Shown: positions 34,362 through 45,868, counted from the stretch's first letter. The stretch is 64,000 nucleotides of DNA from Erwinia sp. JUb26 (GCF_003751505.1 NZ_RJVB01000003.1:184712-248711), one strand, 5' to 3'. Numbers and translations are program-made. The notes: generated by a model not told the origin, from the sequence alone.

Positions 34362-35585
34362 ATGATGTCTTCAAACCTTTCTCTGATTCAGGCTCGCCAG
34401 ATACAGCTGGCGGCGCAGGGATTGTTACGCCCGGTCCGCGGCAAAGCCCGATTTGAGGATCTGCTCGCCAGCATCCGGCAAATGTCTTTGCTGCAAATCG
34501 ATACCATTCACGTGGTGGCGCGCAGTCCTTATCTGGTGCTGTTCAGCCGCCTTGGCGAGTATCCCGCTGAGTGGCTGGAACAGGCGCTGGCTCAAAAACA
34601 GCTGTTTGAATACTGGGCGCATGAGGCCTGTTTTATTCCCATCGAGGATTATCCTCTGCTGCGCCACCGCATGCTGAACCCTGACGCGCTCGGCTGGAAA
34701 TACAATCAGGCCTGGGTGGATGGGCATCAGCAGGAGATCTCCGGGCTCCTGGAGCATATCCGCGAAAGAGGACCGGTCCGGTCTGCCGATTTTGACGCTC
34801 TGCCGGGCCAGAAGCCGGGCTGGTGGTCGTGGAAGCCGCACAAACGTCATCTGGAAAATCTGTTCAGCGCCGGGGAGTTAATGGTCACTGAGCGACGGAA
34901 TTTCCAGCGGGTGTACGATCTGCGCCAGAGAATGATGCCGAACTGGGACGACCGGCTGCATGCGTTGAGCGAAGAGGTCGCGGTGCAGCAGATGCTGGAC
35001 CGCAGTGCGGCCAGCCTCGGTATTTTCCATCCGTCATGGCTGGCGGACTACTACCGGCTTAAGCGTGCACCGGTAGCCACACAGCTCGCGCAATGGCTGG
35101 AACAGGGGCGGATTTGTGAGGTAAGGGTTGAGAAACTCGGCCAGCTTTACGTTCATCACACCCGCTATTCGCAGTTGGAAAACCCGCAGGCGGCGACGCA
35201 CACCGCGATCCTTTCACCGTTCGATCCGCTGGTCTGGCACCGCAAGCGGGCTTCAGAACTGTTTGATTTCGATTATCGACTTGAATGTTATACCCCCGAA
35301 GCCAAGCGGCAGTATGGCTATTTTGTTCTGCCGATCTTGCATCGCGGCGCCTTAAAGGGGCGGCTGGATGCCCGCATGCTGCGTAAAGATCGCGTTTTAC
35401 AGGTCAGGGAGCTGTGGCTGGAACCCGATACGCGCATCAGCCAGCTGCTGCTGGATGATTTACAGCGCGCGCTGACTCGCTTTGCCCGCTGGCAGGGGGC
35501 GGAACACGTCAGGCTGGAGAAAATACCGCCAGAGTTAGCGCACCGCTGGCCCACCGTCTGGCCCACTGTGCCGGAGAGTGATTAA
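34362..35585 (+). CDS. ycaQ: Interstrand-crosslink DNA glycosylase YcaQ
   Basis: Member of the AlkX/HTH_42 glycosylase family; E. coli YcaQ removes nitrogen-mustard crosslinks and other N7-alkyl lesions. The 407 residues (E. coli 410) carry the catalytic QID motif in SLLQIDTIHVVARSPYLVLF (near residues 45-47), then winged-helix modules through ADFDALPGQKPGWWSWKPHK and the C-terminal AILSPFDPLVWHRKRA region. Two ATG codons are adjacent at the start; the first is used here. It has its own small gap of 62 bases after lpxK and no obvious terminator before it. Confidence 0.93.
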   Translation: MMSSNLSLIQARQIQLAAQGLLRPVRGKARFEDLLASIRQMSLLQIDTIHVVARSPYLVLFSRLGEYPAEWLEQALAQKQLFEYWAHEACFIPIEDYPLLRHRMLNPDALGWKYNQAWVDGHQQEISGLLEHIRERGPVRSADFDALPGQKPGWWSWKPHKRHLENLFSAGELMVTERRNFQRVYDLRQRMMPNWDDRLHALSEEVAVQQMLDRSAASLGIFHPSWLADYYRLKRAPVATQLAQWLEQGRICEVRVEKLGQLYVHHTRYSQLENPQAATHTAILSPFDPLVWHRKRASELFDFDYRLECYTPEAKRQYGYFVLPILHRGALKGRLDARMLRKDRVLQVRELWLEPDTRISQLLLDDLQRALTRFARWQGAEHVRLEKIPPELAHRWPTVWPTVPESD

Positions 35586-35664
35586 TCCCGAAGTTAGCAA
35601 CAGCACCGGCGGCAGCTATGGTATTCTTTACCTACTGTAATTCCGGGTCCATTACGGAGGAACC

Positions 35665-35847
35665 ATGGATCATCGTTTACTCGAAATCGTCGCTTGCCCT
35701 GTTTGTCACGGTAAGCTGTACTTCAATAAAGACCAGCAGGAGCTGATTTGTAAGCCTGACGGTCTGGCCTATCCGGTTCGTGACGGCATTCCTGTTCTGC
35801 TGGAAGTGGAAGCCCGCTCCCTGACGCTGGAAGAGACTCATCCATGA
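35665..35847 (+). CDS. ycaR: Trm112/UPF0434 family protein YcaR
   Basis: Small conserved protein of unknown exact role. The 60 residues (E. coli 60) begin [20 protein letters not shown] and continue with [21 protein letters not shown], the zinc-ribbon-like Trm112 pattern with three of four cysteines kept. Trm112 proteins elsewhere activate methyltransferases. It has a strong GGAGG ribosome binding site and overlaps kdsB by four bases, suggesting translational coupling with LPS-sugar activation. Confidence 0.95.
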   Translation: MDHRLLEIVACPVCHGKLYFNKDQQELICKPDGLAYPVRDGIPVLLEVEARSLTLEETHP

Positions 35848-36590
35848 GTTTTATCGCCATTATTCCTGCCCGTTTTGCTTCCACTCGCCTGCCGGGTAAG
35901 CCGCTGGTTGATATCCACGGCAAGCCGATGGTTGTTCACGTTATGGAGCGCGCGCTTGAGTCTGGTGCGGACCGGGTCATTGTGGCGACCGATAACGCGG
36001 ATGTAGCCCGTGCAGTTGAGGCTGCGGGCGGGGAAGTCTGCATGACGCGCCACGATCATCAGTCCGGTACTGAGCGTCTGGCGGAAGTGATTGAGAAGTA
36101 TAACTTCCCGGACGATGCGGTCATCGTCAACGTGCAGGGTGACGAGCCCATGATCCCACCGGTGATTATTCGTCAGGTTGCGGACAATCTGGCTCGAAGC
36201 ACGGCGGGCATGGCGACGCTGGCCGTGCCGATTACCTCTGCCGAAGAGGCGTTTAACCCGAACGCGGTTAAAGTGGTGCGTGATGCTAACGGCTACGCGC
36301 TCTATTTCTCGCGGGCCACCATTCCGTGGGATCGTGAGCGGTTCAGCACGTCTCGTGACGAGATTGGCGATACCTTCCTGCGACACATCGGTATTTACGG
36401 CTACCGTGCCGGGTTTATCCGCCGCTATGTCAGCTGGGAAGCCAGCCCGCTGGAGCAGATAGAGCTGCTGGAGCAGCTGCGTGTGCTGTGGTACGGCGAG
36501 AAAATCCACGTTGATGTCGCGAAAGCGATCCCCAGCGTAGGTGTGGATACGCCAGAGGATTTACTTCGCGTCCGCGAAGCGATGCAGTAA
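35844..36590 (+). CDS. kdsB: 3-deoxy-manno-octulosonate cytidylyltransferase
   Basis: Activates KDO as CMP-KDO for addition to lipid A in LPS core synthesis. The 248 residues (E. coli 248) begin [20 protein letters not shown], the nucleotide-binding signature. [14 protein letters not shown] and [20 protein letters not shown] are family hallmarks. The start codon lies inside the end of ycaR. With msbA and lpxK a few kilobases away, this part of the map is rich in LPS genes. Confidence 0.98.
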   Translation: MSFIAIIPARFASTRLPGKPLVDIHGKPMVVHVMERALESGADRVIVATDNADVARAVEAAGGEVCMTRHDHQSGTERLAEVIEKYNFPDDAVIVNVQGDEPMIPPVIIRQVADNLARSTAGMATLAVPITSAEEAFNPNAVKVVRDANGYALYFSRATIPWDRERFSTSRDEIGDTFLRHIGIYGYRAGFIRRYVSWEASPLEQIELLEQLRVLWYGEKIHVDVAKAIPSVGVDTPEDLLRVREAMQ

Positions 36591-36597
36591 CGTCTGC

Positions 36598-36618
36598 GGG
36601 GCCGGGCTAGCCGGCCCC
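36598..36618 (+). terminator. GC-rich hairpin after kdsB
   Basis: GGGGCCGG (36598-36605) pairs with CCGGCCCC (36611-36618) around GCTAG, eight bases after the kdsB stop. It has no T run, so its efficiency as a terminator is doubtful. Confidence 0.45.
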
Positions 36619-36727
36619 TGATTCTCAGCTGAATTTGATCCCGCACGGGGTAAATTCCCTGCCTCAGCGCCATCATAGGTACCCGCATTAACCACAGGGT
36701 ATGCCCTCTTATCTGACAGGAGGAGAG

Positions 36728-37621
36728 ATGGAACAACTTCGCAATGAACTGGCACTGGTCCTGGGTGAGCCGGTCAGCCGCGTTGAATGTATTAAACGCC
36801 AGCCTGATGCCAGTCTCTACACGCTTTACGATGACAACGGCTACTCGTTGCCGATGGTCGCTAAATATTTCCGCATTAAAGGTATTGCTGCCCAGGAGGC
36901 GCACAAGCTTTCGCTGCTGGCGCGTGAAGGTCAGGTGCGGGTTCCGGCAATCTACGGTCTGGTGATCAGCCAGCAGATGCCGCTGCATGAGGTCTTGCTG
37001 ATTGAACGCATGGGCGGCGTGTCGGTGGAGGCACCGTCACGCACCTCAACCCGCTGGCAGCAGCTACAGCAGCAAATCGTTGAGGGACTGCTCAGCTGGC
37101 ATAAAACCGACAGTCATGGGTTGGTTGGGACGGTGGACAGCACCCAGAGGAACCGCTGGCCAGCCTGGTATACTCAGCGGGTAGAGGTGATATGGGCAAC
37201 GCTCAGCTATCTGAAACCGGCCCAGCTGACGCAGGAGGATCGGCAAATCCTGTACCGCAGCCGCGAAAATCTGGCAGCCCTGTTTCACGGTTTTGACGAT
37301 CCCTGCGTGCTGGTTCACGGTAATCTGGCGCTCAGCAGCATCCTGAAAGATGCGCGGGGCGACCAGCTGCTGGCGCTGGTCAGCCCCGGTAACGTGCTGT
37401 GGGCCCCGCGCGAGTTCGATCTCCATCCCCTGTGTGGTAGCGCCACGGGAGAGGAACTGCTGAGCTGCTACCTGCAGCGTGCGCCGGTAGCCGAGGAGTT
37501 TGTGTCACGCCGCTGGCTGTACATTCTATGGGAAGAGATGCAGCGGCTGATTTTTACCGCCCAGTTTGATCGTCAACGCTTTGATATTGCGGCAGCCTCA
37601 CTCCTGCCCTGGCTGCGCTGA
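36728..37621 (+). CDS. ycbJ: YcbJ, phosphotransferase-like protein of unknown function
   Basis: Conserved enterobacterial protein; the function is unknown. I chose the ATG at 36728 (MEQLRNELALVLGEPVSR), just after AGGAGGAG, giving 297 residues as in E. coli. It has features of the APH/kinase-like fold: a Lys-containing N-terminal lobe (MVAKYFRIKG) and the HxN-type segment CVLVHGNLALSSILKDARGD near residue 200, where kinases have a catalytic HGDL-like motif. The Asp expected after HG is Asn here and in E. coli (HGN), so catalysis is doubtful. It converges on elyC and the two coding ends overlap by 24 bases. Confidence 0.9.
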   Translation: MEQLRNELALVLGEPVSRVECIKRQPDASLYTLYDDNGYSLPMVAKYFRIKGIAAQEAHKLSLLAREGQVRVPAIYGLVISQQMPLHEVLLIERMGGVSVEAPSRTSTRWQQLQQQIVEGLLSWHKTDSHGLVGTVDSTQRNRWPAWYTQRVEVIWATLSYLKPAQLTQEDRQILYRSRENLAALFHGFDDPCVLVHGNLALSSILKDARGDQLLALVSPGNVLWAPREFDLHPLCGSATGEELLSCYLQRAPVAEEFVSRRWLYILWEEMQRLIFTAQFDRQRFDIAAASLLPWLR

Positions 37622-38386
37622 GGGTGAAGCCTCAGGCTTTATTGCCTGCCAGAGTCGTCCGATCCACTCATAGGCCGCTCGCTCGCTGTGCCCCAGCCAT
37701 AAAGCCGACGGTGTGACTTTATCCCAGTAGCTGATAGGGGAGTCTATCGCCATCTGGTTGGCCGGCGCGGGCCACGGCTGCAATCCCTGACGCTGGAAGA
37801 ACACCATCGCCCGCGGCAGGTGGCTGGCCGAGGTCACCAGCGCGAAGGATTTTTTGCCCACAATTTTCGCCACTTCCTGCGCTTCTTCTTCGGTATCACG
37901 CGGTTTATCGAGGGTAATAATGGCTTCCGCAGGCACGCCCAATGACTGCGCCACGCGTGAGCCCACTTCAGCGGTGCTCAGAGGATTAGTTTTTGCCGCC
38001 GCGCCGGTAAAGATCATTTTTGCGCCCGGGTTGGCCTGCCAGATGCGAATGCCTTCCGTCAGGCGCGGCAGGCTGTTGTTCAGCATGTTGGAGCTGGGTG
38101 CCCATTCCGGGTTCCAGGTGTAACCGCCGCCGAGGACGACAACGTAATCAACCGGATGCTGGTTTTGCCAGGTGGGCCAGCGATTTTCCAACGGCCGCAG
38201 CAGGCTGTCGGCTACCGGCTGCAGGCCCAGCAGCAGTAACAGCAGCCACGCGGCGGAGATCAGCGTTTTGCCACTTTTCTGCCAGCGGCTGAACCAGAGA
38301 AGCAAAATCCCCACTGCCATCAGCAACAGCAGCACTGGCAAAGGAAGCAGCAGCCCACCGATGACTTTTTTTAAGGTAAAAAGCAT
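37598..38386 (-). CDS. elyC: Envelope biogenesis factor ElyC (DUF218)
   Basis: Inner-membrane protein needed for normal peptidoglycan assembly at low temperature in E. coli. The 262 residues (E. coli 259) begin with two hydrophobic helices (about 10-60), followed by the periplasmic DUF218 domain (about 80-250) with VDYVVVLGGGYTWNPEW, GAKMIFTGAAAKTNPLS and SFALVTSASHLPRAMVFFQR. It is divergent from cmoM across 126 bases. The tail overlaps ycbJ on the other strand. Confidence 0.95.
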   Translation of the reverse strand: MLFTLKKVIGGLLLPLPVLLLLMAVGILLLWFSRWQKSGKTLISAAWLLLLLLGLQPVADSLLRPLENRWPTWQNQHPVDYVVVLGGGYTWNPEWAPSSNMLNNSLPRLTEGIRIWQANPGAKMIFTGAAAKTNPLSTAEVGSRVAQSLGVPAEAIITLDKPRDTEEEAQEVAKIVGKKSFALVTSASHLPRAMVFFQRQGLQPWPAPANQMAIDSPISYWDKVTPSALWLGHSERAAYEWIGRLWQAIKPEASPSAQPGQE

Positions 38387-38512
38387 GAAAACAGGTTCCT
38401 TTTGTCCGAAAAAACATCACCCGGAAGCCGCGTGATGACTGAAAGGTTTATTATCTGCCAGTGTATGCGAAAATGACCTTCTGAATCACCCCTGAAAGCC
38501 GGAGCCGTCAGC

Positions 38513-39298
38513 ATGCAGGATCGCAACTTCGATGATATCGCAGAAAAATTCTCCAAAAATATTTACGGTACGACAAAAGGCCGTATTCGCCAGGCAATCC
38601 TCTGGCAGGAGCTTGATGCGCTGCTGACAACCTTACCTGCTGGCCCCCTGTCCGTACTGGACGCCGGAGGAGGCGAAGGGCAAACGGGGTGCGGTATTGC
38701 CGCCCGGGGCCACAACGTTCTGTTGTGCGATCTGTCAGCGGAAATGCTCAGCCGCGCACGCCGCCTCGCTGAAGAAAAAGGTGTGAGCGACAGCATGCAA
38801 TTTAAACAAATCAGCGCTCAGCAGGCAGGCCAACATTTGGATAAGCCGGTTGATCTGGTATTGTTTCACGCTGTGCTGGAGTGGGTGGCGGAACCGCAGC
38901 AGGCGCTGCGCGCGCTATATGATGCACTCAAACCGGGTGGCGTATTGTCACTGATGTTCTATAACATCAATGGTCTGACGATGCAGACCATGGTGTTAGG
39001 GAACTTTGGTTATTTACAGGCGGGACTGAGTAAGCGCAAACGTAAGACGCTGTCTCCCGACTATCCGCGTGACCCGCAGCAGGTCTATCGCTGGCTGCAG
39101 GAGTGCGGTTTCGCCATTGAAAACAAAACCGGCATTCGGGTATTCCACGACTATCTGCGCGACAAAAATAAGCAGAGTGAACGATTTGATGAGGTTCTGG
39201 CGCTGGAGAAGCAGTACTGCCACCAGGAGCCATTTTTAAGTTTAGGGCGTTACATCCACGTCACAGCGCGGAAACCCATTCAAAAGGACGAATTATGA
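38513..39298 (+). CDS. cmoM: tRNA 5-carboxymethoxyuridine methyltransferase CmoM
   Basis: SAM-dependent enzyme (formerly SmtA) that methylates cmo5U34 in certain tRNAs. The 261 residues (E. coli 261) begin [20 protein letters not shown]. Motif I of class I methyltransferases is [12 protein letters not shown] near residue 47, and the acidic ribose-binding region follows at [10 protein letters not shown]. It heads the cmoM-mukF-mukE-mukB operon and overlaps mukF by four bases. This arrangement is conserved in enterics. Confidence 0.97.
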   Translation: MQDRNFDDIAEKFSKNIYGTTKGRIRQAILWQELDALLTTLPAGPLSVLDAGGGEGQTGCGIAARGHNVLLCDLSAEMLSRARRLAEEKGVSDSMQFKQISAQQAGQHLDKPVDLVLFHAVLEWVAEPQQALRALYDALKPGGVLSLMFYNINGLTMQTMVLGNFGYLQAGLSKRKRKTLSPDYPRDPQQVYRWLQECGFAIENKTGIRVFHDYLRDKNKQSERFDEVLALEKQYCHQEPFLSLGRYIHVTARKPIQKDEL

Positions 39299-40617
39299 GT
39301 GAATTTTCCCAGACTGTACCGGAACTGGTGGCCTGGGCGCGAAAAAATGATTTTTCCGTCTCTTTGCCAACCGAACGTCTGGCATTTTTGCTGGCCGTTG
39401 CCGCCCTGAACGGCGAGCGTATGGATGGCGAAATGAGTGAAGGCGAATTGATCGACGCTTTTCGTCACGTCAGTGACGGCTTTGAGCAGACCAGTGAAAC
39501 CGTGCTGGTCCGTGCCAACAATGCCATCAATGACATGGTACGCCAGCGTCTGCTCAATCGCTTTACCAGCGAATTTTCGGAAGGTAATGCCATTTATCGC
39601 CTGACGCCGTTGGCGATCGGCATTACCGATTACTATATCCGCCAGCGTGAATTCTCTACGCTGCGCCTGTCTATGCAGCTCTCTATTGTGGCGGGTGAAC
39701 TGAAGCAGGCCGCCGATGCCGCTCAGGAAGACGGTGATGAGTACCACTGGCACCGCAATGTTTTTGCCCCGCTTAAATATTCTGTCGCCGAAATCTTCGA
39801 CAGTATCGATATCACCCAGCGCATTATGGATGAGCAGCAGCAGGCGGTAAAAGACGATATCGCGCAGCTGCTGAATAAAGACTGGCGCGCGGCGATTTCC
39901 AGCTGTGAACTGTTGCTGAATGAAACGTCCGGTACGCTACGTGAACTGCAGGATACGCTGGAGGCGGCGGGGGATAAGCTGCAGGCGAATCTGCTGCGGA
40001 TCCAGGACGCGATTATGAACAGTCCGGATCTCGGCTTTATCGACAAGCTGGTCTTTGACCTGCAAAACAAACTCGATCGCATTATCAGCTGGGGCCAGCA
40101 GGCCATCGACCTGTGGATTGGCTACGATCGTCACGTGCATAAATTTATCCGTACCGCCATCGATATGGATAAAAACCGCGTCTTTGCCCAGCGCCTGCGC
40201 GTCTCGGTGCAGAACTATTTCGATATGCCGTGGGCGTTAACCTACGCCAATGCCGATCGTCTCTACGATATGCGCGATGAAGAGCTGACGCTGCGTAATG
40301 AAGAGGTAACCGGCGAGCTGCCTTCCGAGCTGGAATACGAAGAATTTAATGAAATTCGCGAGCAGCTTGCCGCGATGATCGAAGAGGCACTGGCGATCTA
40401 TAAAGCGCAGAAGCGGCCGCTGGATTTGGGGGCGGTGATGCGCGATTACCTGGCACAGTACCCGCGAGTGCGTCACTTTGACGTCGCGCGTATTGTTGTC
40501 GACCAGGCCGTCCGCTTAGGCGTGGCCGAAGCAGATTTCTCCGGCCTGTCCGCTGAGTGGCAGGCCATTAATGATTACGGAGCCAAGGTGCAGGCACATG
40601 TCATCGACAAATATTGA
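39295..40617 (+). CDS. mukF: Chromosome partition protein MukF
   Basis: Kleisin subunit of the MukBEF condensin; it bridges the MukB heads and dimerises through its N-terminus. The 440 residues (E. coli 440) contain an N-terminal winged-helix dimerisation domain (about 1-120), a helical middle domain (120-290), an acidic linker region (about 290-335), and a C-terminal winged-helix that contacts the MukB cap. It begins [20 protein letters not shown]. Four-base overlap with cmoM and 20-base overlap with mukE indicate tight translational coupling. Confidence 0.98.
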   Translation: MSEFSQTVPELVAWARKNDFSVSLPTERLAFLLAVAALNGERMDGEMSEGELIDAFRHVSDGFEQTSETVLVRANNAINDMVRQRLLNRFTSEFSEGNAIYRLTPLAIGITDYYIRQREFSTLRLSMQLSIVAGELKQAADAAQEDGDEYHWHRNVFAPLKYSVAEIFDSIDITQRIMDEQQQAVKDDIAQLLNKDWRAAISSCELLLNETSGTLRELQDTLEAAGDKLQANLLRIQDAIMNSPDLGFIDKLVFDLQNKLDRIISWGQQAIDLWIGYDRHVHKFIRTAIDMDKNRVFAQRLRVSVQNYFDMPWALTYANADRLYDMRDEELTLRNEEVTGELPSELEYEEFNEIREQLAAMIEEALAIYKAQKRPLDLGAVMRDYLAQYPRVRHFDVARIVVDQAVRLGVAEADFSGLSAEWQAINDYGAKVQAHVIDKY

Positions 40618-41317
40618 ACAAGTGATGCCGGTTAAACTGGCGCAGGCACTGGCTAACCCGATTTTCCCGGCGCTGGACAGCCAGCTGCGCGCAGGCCGCC
40701 ATATTGGTATTGAAGAGTTAGATAATCACGCTTTCCTGATGGATTATCAGGAATTTCTGGAAGAGTTTTACGCGCGCTATAACGTTGAGTTGATCCGCGC
40801 ACCGGAAGGTTTTTTCTACCTTCGCCCGCGTTCAACCACGCTGATCCCGCGTTCGGTGCTCTCCGAGCTGGATATGATGGTCGGGAAAATTCTCTGCTAC
40901 CTGTATCTCAGCCCGGAACGCCTGGCCAATGAAGGGATCTTTAGCCAGCAGGAACTGCACGACGAACTGATGTCGCTGGCGGATGAAGGCAAGCTGCTGA
41001 AGCTTGTTAACCAGCGTTCAACGGGGTCTGACCTTGACCGGCAGAAGCTGCAGGAAAAAATGCGTGCCTCGCTGAACCGTCTGCGCCGTCTGGGCATGGT
41101 GTGGTTTATGGGCAACGACAGCAGTAAGTTCCGCATCACCGAATCGGTATTCCGTTTTGGTGCCGATGTGCGCAGCGGAGATGATGCCCGCGACGCACAG
41201 CTGCGAATGATCCGCGACGGCGAAGCGATGCAGCTGGATGGCGGACTGGCGCTGAACGATGAGAATGATGATGGTGAAGCTGACCACAGCGCGCAGGAAA
41301 GCGGAGAGGAAGAATAA
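40598..41317 (+). CDS. mukE: Chromosome partition protein MukE
   Basis: Binds the middle region of MukF and regulates MukB ATPase and loading. I chose ATG at 40598 ([16 protein letters not shown]), giving 239 residues (E. coli 234); an in-frame start 27 bases upstream is unlikely. Tandem winged-helix domains cover about residues 10-210, with the well-conserved [20 protein letters not shown] segment. The C-terminal tail is acidic and ends SGEEE. The stop codon directly abuts the mukB ATG. Confidence 0.97.
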   Translation: MSSTNIEQVMPVKLAQALANPIFPALDSQLRAGRHIGIEELDNHAFLMDYQEFLEEFYARYNVELIRAPEGFFYLRPRSTTLIPRSVLSELDMMVGKILCYLYLSPERLANEGIFSQQELHDELMSLADEGKLLKLVNQRSTGSDLDRQKLQEKMRASLNRLRRLGMVWFMGNDSSKFRITESVFRFGADVRSGDDARDAQLRMIRDGEAMQLDGGLALNDENDDGEADHSAQESGEEE

Positions 41318-44300
41318 ATGATTGAACGTGGCAAGTTTCGCTCACTGACGCTGATTAACTGGAACGGTTTTTTTGCACGTACCTTTGACCTTGATGAACT
41401 GGTCACCACGCTTTCCGGCGGTAACGGTGCCGGTAAATCGACCACGATGGCGGCCTTCGTTACCGCGCTGATCCCCGATCTGACGCTGCTGCACTTCCGT
41501 AACACCACCGAAGCTGGGGCAACGTCCGGTTCTCGCGACAAGGGGCTGCATGGCAAACTGCGTCCGGGCGTGTGTTACGCCGCTCTGGACGTGGTGAACT
41601 CCCGCCATCAGCGGGTCATCGTCGGTGTACGCCTGCAGCAGGTGGCGGGGCGCGATCGTAAGGTCGATATCAAACCGTTCAGCATTCACGGTCTGCCAGC
41701 GGCGATCAATCCGACGGAGATCCTGACCGAAACGGTTAATGCCCGCCAGGCGCGCGTGCTGCCGCTCAGCGAACTGAAAGATAAGTTCGAAGCGATGGAA
41801 AGCGTGCAGTTTAAACAGTACAACTCGATTACCGATTATCACTCGGTGATGTTTGATCTGGGGATTGTGGCTCGCCGTCTGCGCTCTGCCGCCGATCGCA
41901 GCAAATATTACCGCCTGATTGAGGCCTCGCTGTACGGCGGTATTTCCAGCGCGATCACCCGCTCGCTGCGCGATTACCTGCTGCCGGAAAACAGCGGCGT
42001 GCGCAAGGCATTCCAGGATATGGAAGCCGCGCTGCGGGAAAACCGCATGACGCTGGAAGCGATTCGGGTGACCCAGTCCGATCGTGATCTATTTAAGCAT
42101 CTGATTTCGGAAGCCACCAGCTACGTTGCCGCGGACTATATGCGTCACGCCAACGAGCGCCGCATTCATCTGGACGGTGCCATTCAGCTGCGCAGTGAGC
42201 TGTTTACCAGCCGAAAACAGCTGGTTGCCGAGCAGTTCCGCCACGTTGAAATGTCACGGGAACTGGCCGAACAGAACGGCGCAGAAAGCGATCTGGAAAC
42301 CGACTATCAGGGTGCCAGCGATCATCTTAATCTGGTACAGACCGCGCTGCGCCAGCAGGAAAAAATCGATCGCTACGACGCCGATCTCGAAGAGCTGACC
42401 TTCCGTCTGGAAGAGCAGAACGAAGTGGTAGCGGAAGCGCGTGAAGTACAGGAAGAAAACGAAGCGCGCAGCGAAGCGGCCGAGCTGGAAGTGGACGAGC
42501 TGAAAAGTCAGCTGGCCGACTATCAGCAGGCGCTGGACGTTCAGCAGACCCGGGCTATTCAGTATCAGCAGGCGCTTCAGGCGCTGCAGCGTGCAAAAGA
42601 GATCTGCCAGCTGGGCGATCTCAGCGTGGAAAACGCCGAAGAGTGGCAGGAAACTTTCCAGGCGAAAGAGCAGGAAGCGACCGGGAAACTGCTGCAGCTG
42701 GAACAAAAAATGAGCGTGGCGCAGGCCGCCCACAGCCAGTTTGAGCAGGCATTCGAACTGGTCACCCGCATTGCCGGACCGGTCAGTCGTGCCGAAGCCT
42801 GGCAGACCGGGCGCGATATGCTGCGTGATGCCGCCAACCAGCGCTATCACGCCGAGCAGCTTCAGCCGCTGCGCTCCCGCCTTTCCGAACTGGAACAGCG
42901 GCTGCGTGAGCAGCAGGATGCCGAACGCCTGCTGAATGAGTTCTGTAAGCGCCACGGCAATCGCGTTGAAGCCGACGAGCTGGAAGTGCTGCACGGCGAG
43001 CTGGAAGCGCGAATTGAACTGCTGAACGACAGCGTCGCCGATGCCGGTGAACGCCGCATGGCGCTGCGTCAGGAGCTGGAACAACTGCGCGAGCGCATTG
43101 CTCGCCTGACCCGCCAGGCACCGCAGTGGCTGGCCGCACAGGAGATCCTGACCCAGCTCAGCGAGCAAACCGGTCAGCCGCTGGAAAGCAGCCAGCAGGT
43201 GACCGAGCTGATGCAGCAACTGCTGGAACGAGAGCGTGAAACCACGGTCGAGCGTGACGAAGTTGCCGCCCGCAAGCGGGATCTCGAACAGCAGATTGAA
43301 CGGCTGAGCCAGCCGGGCGGGGCGGAAGATAACCGTCTTAATGCGCTGGCCGAACGCTTTGGCGGCGTGCTGCTGTCAGAAATTTATGATGATGTGACCA
43401 TCGACGACGCGCCTTACTTCTCGGCGCTGTACGGTCCGTCTCGCCACGCGATTGTGGTGCCGGACCTTTCGCTGGTCCGTGACCTGCTGGACGGCCTTGA
43501 AGACTGCCCGGAAGACCTCTATTTGATTGAAGGCGATCCGCAGTCGTTCGATGACAGCGTCTTCAGCGTTGAGGAACTGCAAAAGGCGGTGGTGGTGAAA
43601 GCCGGGGATCGCCAGTGGCGCTATTCCCGCTTCCCGAAAGTGCCGCTGTTTGGCCGTGCCGCGCGTGAAAATCAGCTTGAGCTGCTGCACGCCGAACGTG
43701 AAACTCTGGCCGAGCGTTACGCCACGCTCTCCTTCGACGTGCAAAAAGCGCAGCGTCTGCATCAGTCCTTCAGCCGGTTTGTCGGTAGCCACCTTGGCGT
43801 AGCGTTTGAATCCGATCCGGAAGCGGAAATGCGTCAGCTCAACGGCCGTCGCAGTGAAGTGGAGCGGGCGCTGAGCAATCACGAAAGTGAAAATCAGCAG
43901 CAGCGTCAGCAGTTCGACCAGGCGAAAGAGGGCGTTGCGCAGCTGAACCGCCTGCTGCCGCGCGTCAGCCTGCTTCTGGATGACACGCTGCAGGACCGCT
44001 ACGACGAGGTGCTCGAGCGGCTGGACGAGGCGCAGGAAGCCGCGCGTTTCATTCAGCAGCACGCCGCGCATCTGGCGAAGCTGGAGCCGATTCTCTCGGT
44101 ATTGCAGAGCGATCCCGAGCAGCATGAGCAACTGAAGCTGGACTATCAGCAGGCGCAGCAGCAGCAGCGCGACGCGCGTCAGCAGGCCTTCGCGCTGACC
44201 GAAGTCGTTCAGCGCCGTACACACTTCAGCTATACCGACTCGGCCGGGATGCTCAACGGCACCAGCGATCTGAATGAGAAACTGCGCCAGCGTCTGGAGC

Positions 44301-45775
44301 AGGCAGAAGGCGAGCGCGCCCGCGCCCGCGAGCAGCTTCGTCAGCATCAGACGCAGCTGACCCAGTATTCTCAGGTGCTGGCGTCGCTGAAAAGTTCTTA
44401 CGATGCCAAGCGCGATATGCTGAAAGAGCTGCAGCAGGAGATGCAGGATATCGGCGTGCAAGCCGATGCCAGCGCCGAAGAGCGTGCGCGCCTGCGCCGT
44501 GATGAACTTTACAGCGCGCTGAGTAATAACCGTGCGCGCCGTAATCAGCTGGAAAAACAGCTGACCTTCTGTGAAGCCGAAATGGATGCGCTGCAGAAAA
44601 AACTGCGCCGCGTTGAGCGTGATTATCACCAGGGGCGTGAGCAGGTGGTGAATGCGAAAGCCGGCTGGGTAGCCGTGCTGCGACTGGTGAAAGATAACGG
44701 CGTTGAGCGCCGTCTGCACCGCCGTGAACTGGCCTACCTTGGCGGTGATGAACTGCGTTCAATGTCGGATAAGGCGCTGGGTGCGCTGCGTCTGGCGGTG
44801 GCGGATAATGAACATCTGCGCGATGTGCTGCGTTTGTCGGAAGATCCGAAACGGCCAGAGCGCAAGATCCAGTTCTTTATCGCCGTGTACCAGCATCTGC
44901 GTGAACGTATTCGTCAGGATATTATTCGCACCGACGATCCGGTTGAAGCGATCGAACAGATGGAGATCGAACTGAACCGTCTGACCGAAGAGCTGACCGC
45001 GCGCGAGCAGATGCTGGCGATCAGTTCACGCAGCGTGTCGAACATTATCCGCAAAACGATCCTGCGCGAGCAAAATCGTATTCGACAGCTGAACCAGGGG
45101 CTTCAGACGGTCAGCTTTGGCCAGGTTCACAGCGTGCGCCTGAACGTCAATGTCCGTGAAGCGCATTCGACGCTGCTGGATGTGCTGTCCGAAGAGCATG
45201 AACAGCATCAGGATCTGTTCAACAGCAATCGCCTGACCTTCTCTGAGGCGTTGGCGAAGCTGTATCAGCGCCTGAATCCACAGATTGATATGGGGCAGCG
45301 TACGCCGCAGACTATCGGCGAAGAGCTGCTGGACTACCGTAACTATCTGGAAATGGAAGTGGAAGTGAACCGCGGTTCCGACGGCTGGCTGCGCGCCGAA
45401 AGTGGCGCGCTCTCCACCGGTGAGGCGATCGGTACGGGGATGTCGATTCTGGTGATGGTGGTGCAGAGCTGGGAAGAAGAGTCCCGTCGTCTGCGCGGTA
45501 AGGATATTTCACCTTGCCGTCTGCTTTTCCTTGATGAAGCGGCCCGTCTGGATGCGAAGTCCATCGCCACGCTGTTTGAGCTGTGTGACCGTCTGGAAAT
45601 GCAGCTGATCATTGCGGCACCGGAAAATATCAGTCCGGAAAAAGGCACGACCTACAAGTTAGTGCGTAAGGTCTTTAATAATACCGAGCATGTTCACGTT
45701 GTCGGACTGCGTGGATTCTCCGCTGATTTACCGGCGAATTCAGCAGGCGTGGAGAGCTCCACCGGGGCGGGCTAA
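41318..45775 (+). CDS. mukB: Chromosome partition protein MukB
   Basis: SMC-like ATPase that extrudes DNA loops and compacts the chromosome. The 1485 residues (E. coli 1486) comprise an N-terminal head with Walker A GGNGAGKS (34-41), a long coiled coil, the hinge (about 640-780, around [18 protein letters not shown]) that contacts topoisomerase IV, a second coiled coil, and the C-terminal head with signature region [18 protein letters not shown] and Walker [14 protein letters not shown]. It ends the operon before a strong terminator. No interruption was seen. Confidence 0.99.
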   Translation: MIERGKFRSLTLINWNGFFARTFDLDELVTTLSGGNGAGKSTTMAAFVTALIPDLTLLHFRNTTEAGATSGSRDKGLHGKLRPGVCYAALDVVNSRHQRVIVGVRLQQVAGRDRKVDIKPFSIHGLPAAINPTEILTETVNARQARVLPLSELKDKFEAMESVQFKQYNSITDYHSVMFDLGIVARRLRSAADRSKYYRLIEASLYGGISSAITRSLRDYLLPENSGVRKAFQDMEAALRENRMTLEAIRVTQSDRDLFKHLISEATSYVAADYMRHANERRIHLDGAIQLRSELFTSRKQLVAEQFRHVEMSRELAEQNGAESDLETDYQGASDHLNLVQTALRQQEKIDRYDADLEELTFRLEEQNEVVAEAREVQEENEARSEAAELEVDELKSQLADYQQALDVQQTRAIQYQQALQALQRAKEICQLGDLSVENAEEWQETFQAKEQEATGKLLQLEQKMSVAQAAHSQFEQAFELVTRIAGPVSRAEAWQTGRDMLRDAANQRYHAEQLQPLRSRLSELEQRLREQQDAERLLNEFCKRHGNRVEADELEVLHGELEARIELLNDSVADAGERRMALRQELEQLRERIARLTRQAPQWLAAQEILTQLSEQTGQPLESSQQVTELMQQLLERERETTVERDEVAARKRDLEQQIERLSQPGGAEDNRLNALAERFGGVLLSEIYDDVTIDDAPYFSALYGPSRHAIVVPDLSLVRDLLDGLEDCPEDLYLIEGDPQSFDDSVFSVEELQKAVVVKAGDRQWRYSRFPKVPLFGRAARENQLELLHAERETLAERYATLSFDVQKAQRLHQSFSRFVGSHLGVAFESDPEAEMRQLNGRRSEVERALSNHESENQQQRQQFDQAKEGVAQLNRLLPRVSLLLDDTLQDRYDEVLERLDEAQEAARFIQQHAAHLAKLEPILSVLQSDPEQHEQLKLDYQQAQQQQRDARQQAFALTEVVQRRTHFSYTDSAGMLNGTSDLNEKLRQRLEQAEGERARAREQLRQHQTQLTQYSQVLASLKSSYDAKRDMLKELQQEMQDIGVQADASAEERARLRRDELYSALSNNRARRNQLEKQLTFCEAEMDALQKKLRRVERDYHQGREQVVNAKAGWVAVLRLVKDNGVERRLHRRELAYLGGDELRSMSDKALGALRLAVADNEHLRDVLRLSEDPKRPERKIQFFIAVYQHLRERIRQDIIRTDDPVEAIEQMEIELNRLTEELTAREQMLAISSRSVSNIIRKTILREQNRIRQLNQGLQTVSFGQVHSVRLNVNVREAHSTLLDVLSEEHEQHQDLFNSNRLTFSEALAKLYQRLNPQIDMGQRTPQTIGEELLDYRNYLEMEVEVNRGSDGWLRAESGALSTGEAIGTGMSILVMVVQSWEEESRRLRGKDISPCRLLFLDEAARLDAKSIATLFELCDRLEMQLIIAAPENISPEKGTTYKLVRKVFNNTEHVHVVGLRGFSADLPANSAGVESSTGAG

Positions 45776-45832
45776 CGTAGAATTATTACCTGGCGGAAGT
45801 GGTAAAATCCCCGTCAGCGCATTACTCTCAAT

Positions 45833-45868
45833 AACGGCATTTGCAACGTAAGAGGCAAATGCCGTTTT
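45833..45868 (+). terminator. mukFEB operon terminator
   Basis: AACGGCATTTGC (45833-45844) pairs perfectly with GCAAATGCCGTT (45855-45866) around a ten-base loop, followed by T residues. It lies 57 bases past the mukB stop and 70 bases before ldtD. Confidence 0.85.

Noticed and set aside
43376-44719. A 447-codon minus-strand open frame inside mukB
   Set aside because: It is a shadow of a strongly biased coding gene; the product resembles no family and MukB is complete on the other strand.
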